From Candidatus Aminicenantota bacterium (lineage in GTDB: Bacteria; Acidobacteriota; Aminicenantia; Aminicenantales; Aminicenantaceae), in contig DAOUSP010000002.1 of the NCBI GenBank assembly GCA_030627155.1, positions 1 to 29,500 of the forward strand: a DNA stretch of 29,500 nt, given 5' to 3'. Below the pieces are notes generated by a model that made no database searches, was not told the DNA's origin, and was given only the letters and a program-made list of their open reading frames with translations. Numbering within the stretch: position 1 is the first letter of the stretch; each line of letters opens with the position of its first letter. The position numbers were made by a program, and so were the translations under genes. Positions 1-8,019 of this stretch are shown here, piece after piece.

Positions 1-282
1 ACTTGGATATGCTGGGACAGATTTTATCGAAGGATTTATAAAGAAGAAGTATCAGGCGCAAGAATAAAAAAATAAGCTACTTATAACAATATAAATATAT
101 CAGGTTGGCCAGTCCCTTATTCTTATAAAACCTTCCTCAGGCAATAAATATAATCTCAATAAATAAGTAGAAGTGTGTGTACCAGTTACATATTGAGTAT
201 GCCGTTGAATATGCCGACAAACACAAATGGGGTTAGTCAATGAAGATTTTAGCCTAAACTATTAAAAAAAGAACCATGTGTA
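1..282. other. Stretch with no supported gene; possible tail of an upstream gene
   Basis: All three plus-strand frames are open from the left edge. The one ending at 65-67 gives a protein-like tail (LGYAGTDFIEGFIKKKYQ...), so an upstream plus-strand gene may end there, but the three short frames cannot be told apart. From 68 to 282 I see no coding frame, RNA gene or strong terminator. The rest is AT-rich and probably an insertion-site scar, because it abuts a transposase remnant. Confidence 0.3.
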
Positions 283-462
283 TTATATTGTGTATATTGT
301 AGGTTCTGTCCCAAACGCTTTCACGTCTTTGAACCTAATAAGAAATTTCTCCAGCTCCCGACGAAGATTGGTCACTTTCGCTGACTTCACCACCTCGCTT
401 TTCTCATCCAGCAAGGTGATGTGCGAGTATTGCTTGTGATGGTCAATTTCTATATAATTCAT
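283..462 (-). pseudogene. IS110-family transposase, N-terminal fragment (59 codons)
   Basis: The minus-strand frame starts at ATG 462 and stops at TAA 285-283, giving 59 residues. It begins MNYIEIDHHKQYSHITLLDE, followed by a segment with NLRRELEKF. This matches the start of the DEDD RuvC-like domain of IS110/IS1111 transposases, which begin with a G/E-I-D-x-H-K motif and a V/T-x-L/M-D-E strand; D7 would be the first catalytic Asp. Full-length members have about 300-400 residues, so roughly five sixths of the gene is missing. After the segment ending VKAF the residues no longer look like the family, which places the break near 310. The family call rests on motif memory, not on a search. It is upstream of and divergent from the GWxTD gene. 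Confidence 0.65.
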
Positions 463-598
463 TCGTGCACTTTCTTAAAATGTTTTTTCCAACCGGAAGT
501 CTATCAGAAACCTCCGGAGGAGGTGCATCACATCATCATGTTATCTTATCCCTCAATTTATGGGAAAATATAGTTGTTCTATTTAGGAAATGTTAAGT

Positions 599-2650
599 AT
601 GAAAGGGAAAATTTTAATATTTATGATAATCCTTTCCGTGTTTTTTTTAGTCGTTTTGGCTGGAATAATATTTTCTAGTGAGTTACCTGTTAGGCATAAA
701 AAATGGCTTGAAGAAGAAGTTGTTTATATTATTACTCCGACTGAAAAAGATGTTTTTCTTCAACTAGAGACGAATAGAGAAAGAGAACTTTTTATCGAGG
801 CTTTCTGGAAACACAGGGATCCTACGCAAGGGACGGAAGAGAATGAATTCAAAAAAGAGCATTATAGAAGAATCGATTATGCTAATTACGCTTTAGCAAG
901 AGAAGTTCCTAAGCCTGGCTGGAAAACTGATCGGGGAAGAATTTATATCATTCTGGGGGAACCTCACAGTATTGAAAGATTTACTGGCGAATCTCAAATT
1001 TACAATACTGAAATCTGGTCTTATCAAGGTTTAACAAAATTTGGCCTTCCTCCTGAATTTAACCTTGTTTTTTACCAGAAAAGAGGAGTTGGTGAATATA
1101 TTCTATATAGTCCTACAAAAGACGGGCCGCAAGCTCTATTGACTTCTCATTTTGGCGATCAGACAAACCATATAGCAACTTTTCAAACCCTAAAGAAAAT
1201 AAACCATACTTTGGCGCAAACCTCTCTTTCCCTTATTCCAGGAGAATCACCACGTTTTGGCCATCTTTCATTGGCTTCTGATATGTTGATTCAGAATATT
1301 TATACTATCTCTCAGAAAGGCTTGAAAGACAAATATGCAGAAAAATTTTTAAGCTATAAAGACATCGTAGGTATAGATTACAGTGCTAATTACATCGATA
1401 ATAACTTTTCAGTTAAAATTATTAAAGACCCCAATGGGACTTATTTTGTACATTATATAGTAGAGCTCACAAAATTATCAGTTCAACGATACAGAGAAAA
1501 ATATTCCACACATTTAAAAATTAATGGGAGAATTACAGATTTAGAGGAGAAAACAATATATCAATATGAGAGATCTTTCCCATTATCCCTCGATGAAGCA
1601 AAGTTAAAAAAAATAACATACAATCCTTTTAATATCTATGATATGCTACCCTTGCTTCCTGGTGAATACAAATTTTTTCTTATCCTCAAAAATGAAGTAT
1701 CCAAAGAATTCACTACTATAGAAAAAGACATCATTATTCCTGAAGACAATTCTCACCTAAAAATGAGTTCCCTTATTTTGGGATATAAAATGGACCGTAT
1801 TACCCCTGCATCGAATAAACTCATCCCCTTTACAATAGGCTTTGATCAAATTCATCATCAGCCCATCAATATCTTTCATCCCCAGGAAAAACTTTTCTTA
1901 TTCTTTCAGATCTTTAACTTGGAAGCAGAGCACAGACTGAAGGGAGAATTAAAATTTGAGTTTTTCAAGGGTGATGAACAATTTATGACTTTTACAAGAA
2001 AAGTGAGTGAGTATCAAAACGGGATAAACTTTAAAGAAGAATTAGCTCTCCAGAAATTCCCGCCAGAGCATTATCGAATTAAGGTCGTTTTATTAGATGG
2101 AAATCGTGAACTTATTTCAGAACGGGAAGAATTTGACATTACTTCTGCTTCTTATATATCCCGTCCTTGGGTTCATTATAGAGTGCTACCGCCATCCAAT
2201 GATCCTGTCTATTCCTCAATATTAGGAAAGCAGTTTTTTAACAAAGGAGAAATTGAGAAGGCAAGAATTAAATTAGAAATTGCCTACAAAAAGGAGCCAA
2301 ATTCCTTTCCATATGCATTAAGCCTTGCACAGGTTTATTTCATTCTAAAAAAGTATGATAAAACTACGCAAATTTTGCTTCCTTTCTCAGACTCAACTGA
2401 GATTCCCTACCAAGCCTATTTACTCTTGGGGAGATCTCATCAAGCTCTAGAAGAATTCAATAAGGCTGTCTTGTTTTATAATAAGGCTGTTTCCCATTTC
2501 GGAATAAATCTAGACCTTTTGAATTCCTTAGGAGAATGTTATTTCGGACTGGGTTCTTTAAACGAAGCTTTAAAGGCATGGGAAAAATCTTTAGAAATCA
2601 ATCCCAATCAGCCCGAAATCACGAAAAGAATAAAAGCTATCAAGAAATAA
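599..2650 (+). CDS. GWxTD domain-containing protein with C-terminal TPRs (copy 1)
   Basis: The protein has 683 residues. The start was set at ATG 599 because AGGAA at 585-589 sits at the right distance from it; an in-frame ATG at 590 would directly abut that site. Residues 3-25 form a hydrophobic signal/anchor segment. The GWxTD motif (GWKTDRGRIYIILGEP) begins near residue 107, preceded by a conserved block with FIEAFWKHRDPT. The middle region is all-beta-like and not recognisable. Residues from about 540 to the end form roughly three TPR-like helical hairpins, closing with AWEKSLEINPNQ. GWxTD proteins are widespread in Aminicenantes, Acidobacteria and related groups, but I know of no established biochemical function; a cell-envelope role is inferred from the signal segment and TPRs. 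It is a clear paralogue of the gene at 27154-29223. Confidence 0.85.
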   Translation: MKGKILIFMIILSVFFLVVLAGIIFSSELPVRHKKWLEEEVVYIITPTEKDVFLQLETNRERELFIEAFWKHRDPTQGTEENEFKKEHYRRIDYANYALAREVPKPGWKTDRGRIYIILGEPHSIERFTGESQIYNTEIWSYQGLTKFGLPPEFNLVFYQKRGVGEYILYSPTKDGPQALLTSHFGDQTNHIATFQTLKKINHTLAQTSLSLIPGESPRFGHLSLASDMLIQNIYTISQKGLKDKYAEKFLSYKDIVGIDYSANYIDNNFSVKIIKDPNGTYFVHYIVELTKLSVQRYREKYSTHLKINGRITDLEEKTIYQYERSFPLSLDEAKLKKITYNPFNIYDMLPLLPGEYKFFLILKNEVSKEFTTIEKDIIIPEDNSHLKMSSLILGYKMDRITPASNKLIPFTIGFDQIHHQPINIFHPQEKLFLFFQIFNLEAEHRLKGELKFEFFKGDEQFMTFTRKVSEYQNGINFKEELALQKFPPEHYRIKVVLLDGNRELISEREEFDITSASYISRPWVHYRVLPPSNDPVYSSILGKQFFNKGEIEKARIKLEIAYKKEPNSFPYALSLAQVYFILKKYDKTTQILLPFSDSTEIPYQAYLLLGRSHQALEEFNKAVLFYNKAVSHFGINLDLLNSLGECYFGLGSLNEALKAWEKSLEINPNQPEITKRIKAIKK

Positions 2651-2675
2651 TGGCTTTATTAATGCTTTTTAGTGT

Positions 2676-2708
2676 AATGAATCATTAATATCTTTATAAT
2701 GATTCATT
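2676..2708. repeat. 12-bp perfect inverted repeat after GWxTD gene
   Basis: AATGAATCATTA (2676-2687) is mirrored exactly by TAATGATTCATT (2697-2708), with a 9-base spacer. It begins 25 bases after the stop codon of the GWxTD gene. It could act as a transcription terminator, but no T-run follows. It could also be a mobile-element scar, because the IS630 remnant begins 22 bases further on. Confidence 0.6.
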
Positions 2709-2729
2709 CTATGTGTTACAACAAAAAAT

Positions 2730-2918
2730 GTGGAAACTAGCCGATGCAAAGGGCTTCAAAGAGGAGTCTTTCGAAGCGTGATAGAGCTTGCTTCCGCTAT
2801 CCGCGAATTTGTTCGAATTAATAACCAACAACCCAAGCCTTTTGTGTGGACTAAAAAAGTTGATCATATCCTCAAAAAAGTCGGTCATTGTAAAGCTGTT
2901 ATGGATACTCTACACTAA
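2730..2918 (+). pseudogene. IS630-family transposase, C-terminal remnant
   Basis: The open frame encodes 62 residues. The part from about residue 12 (RGVFRSVIELASAIREFV) through KPFVWTKKVDHILKKV matches the typical C-terminus of IS630/Tc1-mariner transposases. In those proteins a (R)RGxFxSV-x-EL-x-AI-x-xF-I block is followed by (N/P)-PKPFVWTK-x-A-D-x-IL. The first dozen residues look random, so the homologous part probably begins near 2763. The DDE catalytic residues lie upstream in the family and are absent. It is a dead fragment that runs convergently into the Lrp gene with one base between the two stop codons. The family assignment is from recognised motif order. Confidence 0.7.
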
Positions 2919-2919
2919 C

Positions 2920-3366
2920 TTATATCACAGCAGTTCTTTTATCCTCTTTGACGACATTCAAGACAATATGAGTAATAACTCGGTGCACATATGGAAGTGG
3001 GAGTTTCTGCTTCAAAAATTGAGTAAGATCTTTACGCCCTTTAAAATAACAGACAAGAAGTAAATCCCATTCTCCAGTGATTTCATATATAGCCCCAACC
3101 TGAGAAAATTGAGAAATCACTTTCTGAACCTCAAGGTCATTCTCTTGTTTGACACGCAGAGCAATAATAGCAATAAGATCATAACCGATAGATTTTGAAT
3201 CAATAATAGGAATATATCCCTTCAATACTCTTGATCTTTCAAGTTTTTTTACTTTATTATAAAAAGTAGTAGGTGAGATTCCAACTTCTGAAGCTGCATG
3301 ACGAAAACTCATCCGTGCATTCTTATTCAGCGTGTTTAATATTTTTTTATCTAGTTCATCTATCAT
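2920..3366 (-). CDS. Lrp/AsnC family transcriptional regulator
   Basis: The protein has 148 residues. I chose ATG 3366 (MIDELDKKIL) over the in-frame ATG at 3378 because GGAGG (3376-3372), five bases upstream, would be its ribosome binding site, and MIDELD is the usual Lrp start. Residues 3-45 form the winged helix-turn-helix (DELDKKILNTLNKNARMSFR, then ASEVGISPTTFYNKVKKLE). Residues about 65-140 form the RAM effector-binding/oligomerisation domain, with a GEWDLLL block. Family members bind amino acids or related small molecules and control transport and catabolism genes. It is divergent from the first TonB-dependent receptor across a 460-base regulatory region, so that receptor and the amino-acid genes behind it are the likely targets (inference). 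Confidence 0.93.
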   Translation of the reverse strand: MIDELDKKILNTLNKNARMSFRHAASEVGISPTTFYNKVKKLERSRVLKGYIPIIDSKSIGYDLIAIIALRVKQENDLEVQKVISQFSQVGAIYEITGEWDLLLVCYFKGRKDLTQFLKQKLPLPYVHRVITHIVLNVVKEDKRTAVI

Positions 3367-3387
3367 TAAAACCTCCATTATAATAAA

Positions 3388-3416
3388 AAATTATCAAATC
3401 TTTATTAAAGTGTAAA
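3388..3416 (-). promoter_or_regulatory. Candidate promoter of the Lrp-type gene
   Basis: On the minus strand TTTACA (3416-3411) and TAATTT (3393-3388) are separated by exactly 17 bases. The expected transcription start is about 3381, a few bases before the GGAGG of the gene. A 10-bp inverted repeat, AATTATCAAA (3389-3398) and TTTGATAATT (3433-3442), has one arm covering the -10 box, which would suit autoregulation. This is pattern matching by eye. Confidence 0.45.
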
Positions 3417-3464
3417 CATAATTCGAGATTATTTTGATAATTGTCTAATAAACCTGCTGTTTTT

Positions 3465-3479
3465 GAAATAATTTATTTC
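3465..3479. promoter_or_regulatory. 15-bp palindrome in divergent Lrp/receptor region
   Basis: GAAATAA-T-TTATTTC is a perfect inverted repeat with one central base. It lies about 50 bases upstream of the candidate -35 box of the Lrp gene and 166 bases upstream of the receptor -35 box. It is a candidate operator; the binding protein is unknown, with Lrp the nearest candidate. Confidence 0.4.
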
Positions 3480-3644
3480 CTTGCATCATGGAACATGAAT
3501 TTTTCAGAGGGGAATCAAGATAATATCGAAAATATAGCTAAAATACCCAATTGAACGATTAAACCATTTTATAGGCTCTATTCTTAACATATTAACATAT
3601 TTTATCGATTATTAAGTGCAATTATCATTAAATAAAATTATTTC

Positions 3645-3673
3645 TTGACACATTGATGTTTTTTATCTAAATT
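3645..3673 (+). promoter_or_regulatory. Sigma-70-type promoter of TonB-dependent receptor 1
   Basis: A perfect TTGACA (3645-3650) is followed after 17 bases by TAAATT (3668-3673). The expected start near 3680 gives a leader of about 147 bases before the ATG at 3827. The second receptor gene has the same promoter architecture (TTGACA-N17-TAAAAT), which supports this call. Confidence 0.65.
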
Positions 3674-3698
3674 TCAAATAAGCATTAAAGGTTAACTA

Positions 3699-3751
3699 AA
3701 GGAGGTGAGAGAAAAAATCGGGGCTACGGTGGAAGTAAAATTATACTTCCA
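3699..3751 (+). promoter_or_regulatory. Leader element: extended Shine-Dalgarno match and hairpin
   Basis: AAAGGAGGTGAGAG (3699-3712) is a near-complete complement of the 16S 3' end but lies about 115 bases before the receptor start. An 8-bp perfect hairpin follows (TGGAAGTA 3730-3737, TACTTCCA 3744-3751, 6-base loop). A 23-codon frame from GTG 3705 to TAA 3776 would overlap the site. It may be a translated leader, a ribosome standby site or a cis-regulatory RNA; the sequence alone does not decide. Confidence 0.4.
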
Positions 3752-3826
3752 AGCAAAGGATAAAGTTATTTATTAAAACATTTCCATTTGTTCAAAACTT
3801 TTTATTAATTTTAGGAAGGAGGAAAA

Positions 3827-6559
3827 ATGGGAACCAAAAAATTTCAGCTACAAATACTGGTTATAATTTTTTCGTTTTTTATTTTAACTAGCAGTTTCTC
3901 TTTTGGGCAAATACTAACAGGAAAAATAAGAGGAGTTGTTACTGATGAGGAAGGCATACCTCTTCCAGGTGTAAAAGTCGAAGCTTCAAGCCCATCTTTA
4001 ATGGGAATACAAAACGATATTACGTCAGTCAAAGGAACTTACTATTTTAGCAATCTGGCACCGGGGACATACAAATTGGTTTTTGTATTAGCGGGTTTTC
4101 AGAGAGTAGAAAGAGAAAACATTAAAGTAGCTATTAATTCAACTGTTTCTCTAAACATAATGACAAGACCAGAGACACTAAAGGAATCTATTAAAGTTAC
4201 TGCAGAAGCACCTGTTATTGATGTAAAAAAAACTGGAGTATCATCAATTTTTTCCACGGAAGATTTAGAAAACATTCCTGCTGGAAGGCATTCTTTTGCA
4301 GACGTTGTCAAACAAGTTCCGGGTATGCTGGCTCAAGGTGAATCTGGGGAATTAAGGTGGTCTTTTGCGGGTTCGGGAGTTCAAGGAAATGCTTTTTACT
4401 TTGATGGAGTGGACCAAAGCAGCCCGGAGTTAGGTATCCCCTGGACCAATCCAGGTCAAGATATTTTCGAGGAAGTTGAAGTTTCAGGAATAGGAGCTTC
4501 TGCAGAGTATGGAATGATAACAGGTGCCGTAATTAATATTGTTACAAAATCTGGTGGAAATGAATTTTCAGGCCTCATATCTCATTATGGGCAATATGAT
4601 TTCATAACCGGTGATAATAATCCTGCTCCGGAAGTACATCCTTTCAAACGGTTCTATAGATATGAACAATCATTTTCTTTAGGAGGTCCTATTGTAAAAG
4701 ATGCACTTTGGTTTTTCGGTAATTACACTATGCGAAGAAGTAAAGAATCACCATGGCAATCAGATCCTGATTATGCACGTACGGACAAACATGACGAAGT
4801 TTTTTTCAAACTGACTTCCAACATAAACAATAAACATAAACTAGTAGCCAGTTTTGCTTTTGAAAACGAAGACTACGGTGAAGTTCCCGACCAGTGGAAT
4901 CCGCCTGAAACATTGATTAAAGAAATTTGTAAAACTTATATTTGGAATGTACGGTATACGTGGCTGGCAAGCGGTACTTCCTTTTTTGATATTAAATATT
5001 CCGGATGGTACAGTCCTGATGAGTGGAATAAACCAATAGATAGTGCAGACATCAACAAACGAGGCCATATTGATGATGCTACAGGAGTTGCATCCGTGGC
5101 CCCAGAGTGGTCGACTGTCTGGTATATAGATACCCATCAATTTAATACAAGCTTTTCCCATTTTGCCGAGGATTTTCTTGGAGCAGATCACGACTTCAAA
5201 TTTGGGGCTCAATTCACCAGAGGAGGACTCGAAGCGAAGACAGGCTACTGTGGAGGTGGTCTTTACTTAGATTACGATGGCGAACCTTATCTTTTATATG
5301 TACAGCAACAATACATGTATGGAGGCACAGTAGATAGATTAGGAGTTTTTATCGATGATTCTATCAGCATTGGGAAAAGGTTGACTGTAAATATGGGATT
5401 CAGGTATGACTACCAGAATGCTGATTATCCTGCATTTAATCGATTGACTGGATGGAATGAAACTACTGAAAAAGCTCTGGGAATAGATAATTTAATCACC
5501 TGGAACGTATTTTCACCCCGAATCGGATTAGCCTTCCAGTTAACTCCGGATGGAAAAACTTTGCTCAAATCCCATTTTGGCCGCTATTATGATGCCCTGC
5601 ATATCGGAAATTTTTCTGTGCCAGGACCTGGGGTTACAGATTGGTATGGGTATGAATGGATAGATGGAGAATGGGAACTCTTTGATTATGTTCCCGGAGA
5701 ATTAGGCTACATAATGGACCCTAATATAAAGAATCCTTATGCTGATCAATTCTTTGTCGGATTAGAGAGAGAGCTTTTTAGAGACTTTTCTGCAGGTGCT
5801 ACATTCATGTACAAAACAGAAGGAAATTCTATTGGATTTGAAGGAAGAAACGCGACTTATGAAGAGGTGCAAAGAGTTTCTCCTGATAATGGCCAAACAT
5901 ATACTGTTTTTAATCGAACAAGTTCTCCTGGTGAACGTGAAACATGGCAGACGAATCCCGAAGGTTATGGCCAAAAATATACAGGATTCATTCTTTCTTT
6001 CAATAAGAGGTATTCTCAGGGTTGGATGATGGACGCCTCTATAACATGGAGTCATTCTACTGGCTTAACATTGAATGCACATCAAACACGGCAGGACCAG
6101 ATAGCAGAATATGCTTCTGGCTTTGGAGTGGATCCCAATGAATTGATAAATGCAGATGGTGACTTGCAGCATGACAAAAGATGGGTTGTCAAACTCACCG
6201 GTGGTTACAAACTACCGTGGGATATCATGTTAAGTTCATACTTCACCTATCAGACTGGCCGTCCACGCCCAACTTTTGTAAGAATTTTCGACCTCGAACA
6301 AGGACGGACAACAATCCTGGCAGAACCACGGGGAGATACAAGATATCAATCATTCTATACTTTATCTTTAAGATTGCAGAAAACTTTAACAATTTATAAA
6401 TCGTGTAAGCTCAAACTTATGTTCGATCTATTCAATGTGACCAATGATGACGAGTTTAGATCCTGGCGATCAAACTATAGATGGTATGATACTTTCAACA
6501 TGAAATGGGGGCTCCCCAATCCAAGAAGTCTGCAACTTGGTTTAAAACTGGAATTTTAA
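3827..6559 (+). CDS. TonB-dependent receptor with carboxypeptidase-regulatory-like domain (1)
   Basis: The protein has 910 residues. The start is set by AGGAAGGAGG just upstream. It has a signal peptide (1-28, ending SFSFGQ). A carboxypeptidase-regulatory-like beta-sandwich covers about 31-113 (IRGVVTDEEGIPLPGVKVEA, later LAPGTYKLVF and AGFQ). The plug domain, about 120-245, carries IKVTAEAPVIDV, DVVKQVPGM and INIVTKSGGNEFSG. A long beta-barrel follows and ends in the aromatic LGLKLEF typical of outer-membrane proteins. It should import a ligand across the outer membrane using TonB energy. No SusD-type lipoprotein is adjacent, unlike Bacteroidetes glycan loci; this type is common in Acidobacteria and Aminicenantes. 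The ligand is unknown; the peptidase genes downstream suggest peptides. An Lrp-type gene is divergent. Confidence 0.92.
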   Translation: MGTKKFQLQILVIIFSFFILTSSFSFGQILTGKIRGVVTDEEGIPLPGVKVEASSPSLMGIQNDITSVKGTYYFSNLAPGTYKLVFVLAGFQRVERENIKVAINSTVSLNIMTRPETLKESIKVTAEAPVIDVKKTGVSSIFSTEDLENIPAGRHSFADVVKQVPGMLAQGESGELRWSFAGSGVQGNAFYFDGVDQSSPELGIPWTNPGQDIFEEVEVSGIGASAEYGMITGAVINIVTKSGGNEFSGLISHYGQYDFITGDNNPAPEVHPFKRFYRYEQSFSLGGPIVKDALWFFGNYTMRRSKESPWQSDPDYARTDKHDEVFFKLTSNINNKHKLVASFAFENEDYGEVPDQWNPPETLIKEICKTYIWNVRYTWLASGTSFFDIKYSGWYSPDEWNKPIDSADINKRGHIDDATGVASVAPEWSTVWYIDTHQFNTSFSHFAEDFLGADHDFKFGAQFTRGGLEAKTGYCGGGLYLDYDGEPYLLYVQQQYMYGGTVDRLGVFIDDSISIGKRLTVNMGFRYDYQNADYPAFNRLTGWNETTEKALGIDNLITWNVFSPRIGLAFQLTPDGKTLLKSHFGRYYDALHIGNFSVPGPGVTDWYGYEWIDGEWELFDYVPGELGYIMDPNIKNPYADQFFVGLERELFRDFSAGATFMYKTEGNSIGFEGRNATYEEVQRVSPDNGQTYTVFNRTSSPGERETWQTNPEGYGQKYTGFILSFNKRYSQGWMMDASITWSHSTGLTLNAHQTRQDQIAEYASGFGVDPNELINADGDLQHDKRWVVKLTGGYKLPWDIMLSSYFTYQTGRPRPTFVRIFDLEQGRTTILAEPRGDTRYQSFYTLSLRLQKTLTIYKSCKLKLMFDLFNVTNDDEFRSWRSNYRWYDTFNMKWGLPNPRSLQLGLKLEF

Positions 6560-6625
6560 ACAAATTAATCCCAAAATGCCCAATTTTGTATAGGACGAAG
6601 ATTTAGAAGGAAAGTTGTGTAGCAA

Positions 6626-6655
6626 TTGACATAAAGTTAAGTACGAAGCTATATA
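6626..6655 (+). promoter_or_regulatory. Candidate promoter of the amidinotransferase operon, with operator-like repeat
   Basis: TTGACA (6626-6631) and TATATA (6650-6655) are 18 bases apart, 145 bases before the TTG start of the amidinotransferase gene. An inverted repeat TACGAA (6642-6647) / TTCGTA (6657-6662) brackets the -10 box, a typical place for a repressor site. It would separate the seven-gene run from the receptor upstream. Confidence 0.5.
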
Positions 6656-6799
6656 ATTCGTAATAAATAAAAAGTGTACAGGACATATCGGTTAAGAAAG
6701 CTCCATTGACTTAGAGATTATCAATTTCACGGGTCATTTTTTTTAATAGAGTTGAAATCTAATATTTAGTCTTACAATATTATATTTAAGGAGATAAAG

Positions 6800-7939
6800 T
6801 TGACTAAAAAAGCTCAAAAAACAGTTGTTAATTCCTGGAATGAATGGGATCCGCTAAAGCATATCATTCTCGGCCGCGCCGACGGGACTATGGTCCAGGC
6901 CCCTGAGATCGCTATTCAACGCGATTGGCCGAAGGACTGCTTCCCCCTGGGAACGTACGGGCCTTACCCCAAGGAAATGCAAGAGAAGGCCAATGAACAG
7001 CTGGACAATTTCGCAAAAATTCTTGAGAGCCGTGGTATTCGAGTAGACCGTCCTACCCCGATCGATTTCAGACAGGTGGTTCAAACTCCCGATTGGAAGC
7101 AGGGATCGATGTTTGGCTGTGCGCCCTGTCGGGATTTGCTACTCACAGTCGGCAATGAAATTCTGGAAGCGACTATGTCTTACCGTAGCCGCTGGTTTGA
7201 GTATATTTGCTACCGGCCATTGTTCGAACAGTACTTCAAAGAAGATCCAAATTTTCGTTTCGAGGCGGCGCCCAAACCGCGTTTAACAAAATACTCTTAC
7301 AAGAAAGACTGGTGGAAGGAATGGAACTCATTAAGCGAAGAAGAGCAGTATGAGCGTGCTGAAAAGGGCGATTGGATAATCACTGAAAAGGAACCTTTGT
7401 TTGATGCTGCTGATGTTGTCCGCTACGGGAAGGATCTCTTTGTTCAAAAGTCAATGGTAACGAATGAATCTGGTATTAGCTGGTTGCGACGCCACTTTCC
7501 CAACCATCGAATCCACAAGGTGGGACGCAGAGAATTACTGCCTTGGCATATGGACACGACTCTTGTTCCTGTTCGTCCTGGGTTGGCAATTATGAATCCG
7601 GAGAGAATACCTCTCGATAAGAGGGAACTAAAACTGTTTGAGAAGAATGACTGGGAAATTGTGAAAGCCCCGAAAGCACTTCTCAAAGAGAAAGCGCCCT
7701 ATGATTTCTGCAGTTGGTGGCTAAGCATGAATACTCTTGTTCTCGATCCGAAGACCATCTGTGTTGAAGCCAGTGAGATTACTACCATGGAGTTGTTCGA
7801 TAAATATGGCTTTGAAGTTGTTCCAGTCCCATTCTATAAAGTCTCGCCATTTGGAGGCGGACTTCATTGCTGTACCGCAGATGTTTACAGAGAAGGAACC
7901 TGCGAAAATTACTTCCCGAAGCAGATTGAGGGCTTCTAA
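6800..7939 (+). CDS. Amidinotransferase, glycine amidinotransferase (AGAT)-like
   Basis: The protein has 379 residues with a TTG start, supported by AAGGAGA five bases upstream and by homology beginning at VNSWNEWDPLKHIILGRADG. It resembles vertebrate L-arginine:glycine amidinotransferase along its length: PTPIDF, FFEYRAYR-like RWFEYICYRP, EPLFDAADVVRYGKD, LPWHMDTTLVPV, SWWLSMNTLVLD and GGGLHCCTADV. The catalytic triad appears intact as D202, H250 and C357, equivalent to human D254, H303 and C407. The enzyme would move the amidino group of arginine to an amine acceptor, giving ornithine and a guanidino compound; glycine as acceptor is not proven. There is no signal peptide, so it is cytosolic. 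The first part is clearly GC-richer than its surroundings (36 of 60 bases at 6901-6960 are G or C), hinting at transfer. It is the first gene of the run ending at 19026. Confidence 0.88.
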   Translation: MTKKAQKTVVNSWNEWDPLKHIILGRADGTMVQAPEIAIQRDWPKDCFPLGTYGPYPKEMQEKANEQLDNFAKILESRGIRVDRPTPIDFRQVVQTPDWKQGSMFGCAPCRDLLLTVGNEILEATMSYRSRWFEYICYRPLFEQYFKEDPNFRFEAAPKPRLTKYSYKKDWWKEWNSLSEEEQYERAEKGDWIITEKEPLFDAADVVRYGKDLFVQKSMVTNESGISWLRRHFPNHRIHKVGRRELLPWHMDTTLVPVRPGLAIMNPERIPLDKRELKLFEKNDWEIVKAPKALLKEKAPYDFCSWWLSMNTLVLDPKTICVEASEITTMELFDKYGFEVVPVPFYKVSPFGGGLHCCTADVYREGTCENYFPKQIEGF

Positions 7940-8019
7940 AATTTTAACTACTTTATTTTTTGTAGAATAGGAACAATTAATATAAATTTTATAATTTTAA
8001 TGAAATAAGGATTTCTAAC

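Noticed and set aside
77..170. 8-bp inverted repeat CTACTTAT / ATAAGTAG 78 bases apart
   Set aside because: It is short, AT-rich and widely spaced, so it is expected by chance in this composition; no direct repeats flank it.
2788..3063. 91-codon plus-strand frame opposite the Lrp gene
   Set aside because: It overlaps the IS630 remnant and the Lrp gene; it is a shadow rich in Ser, Leu and Ile without motifs.
4841..5212. 123-codon minus-strand frame inside receptor 1
   Set aside because: It lies fully inside a well-supported receptor gene on the opposite strand and has no start signal or family match.
6569..6588. Small hairpin CAAAAT / ATTTTG after receptor 1
   Set aside because: Six AT-rich base pairs without a T-run are too weak to call a terminator.
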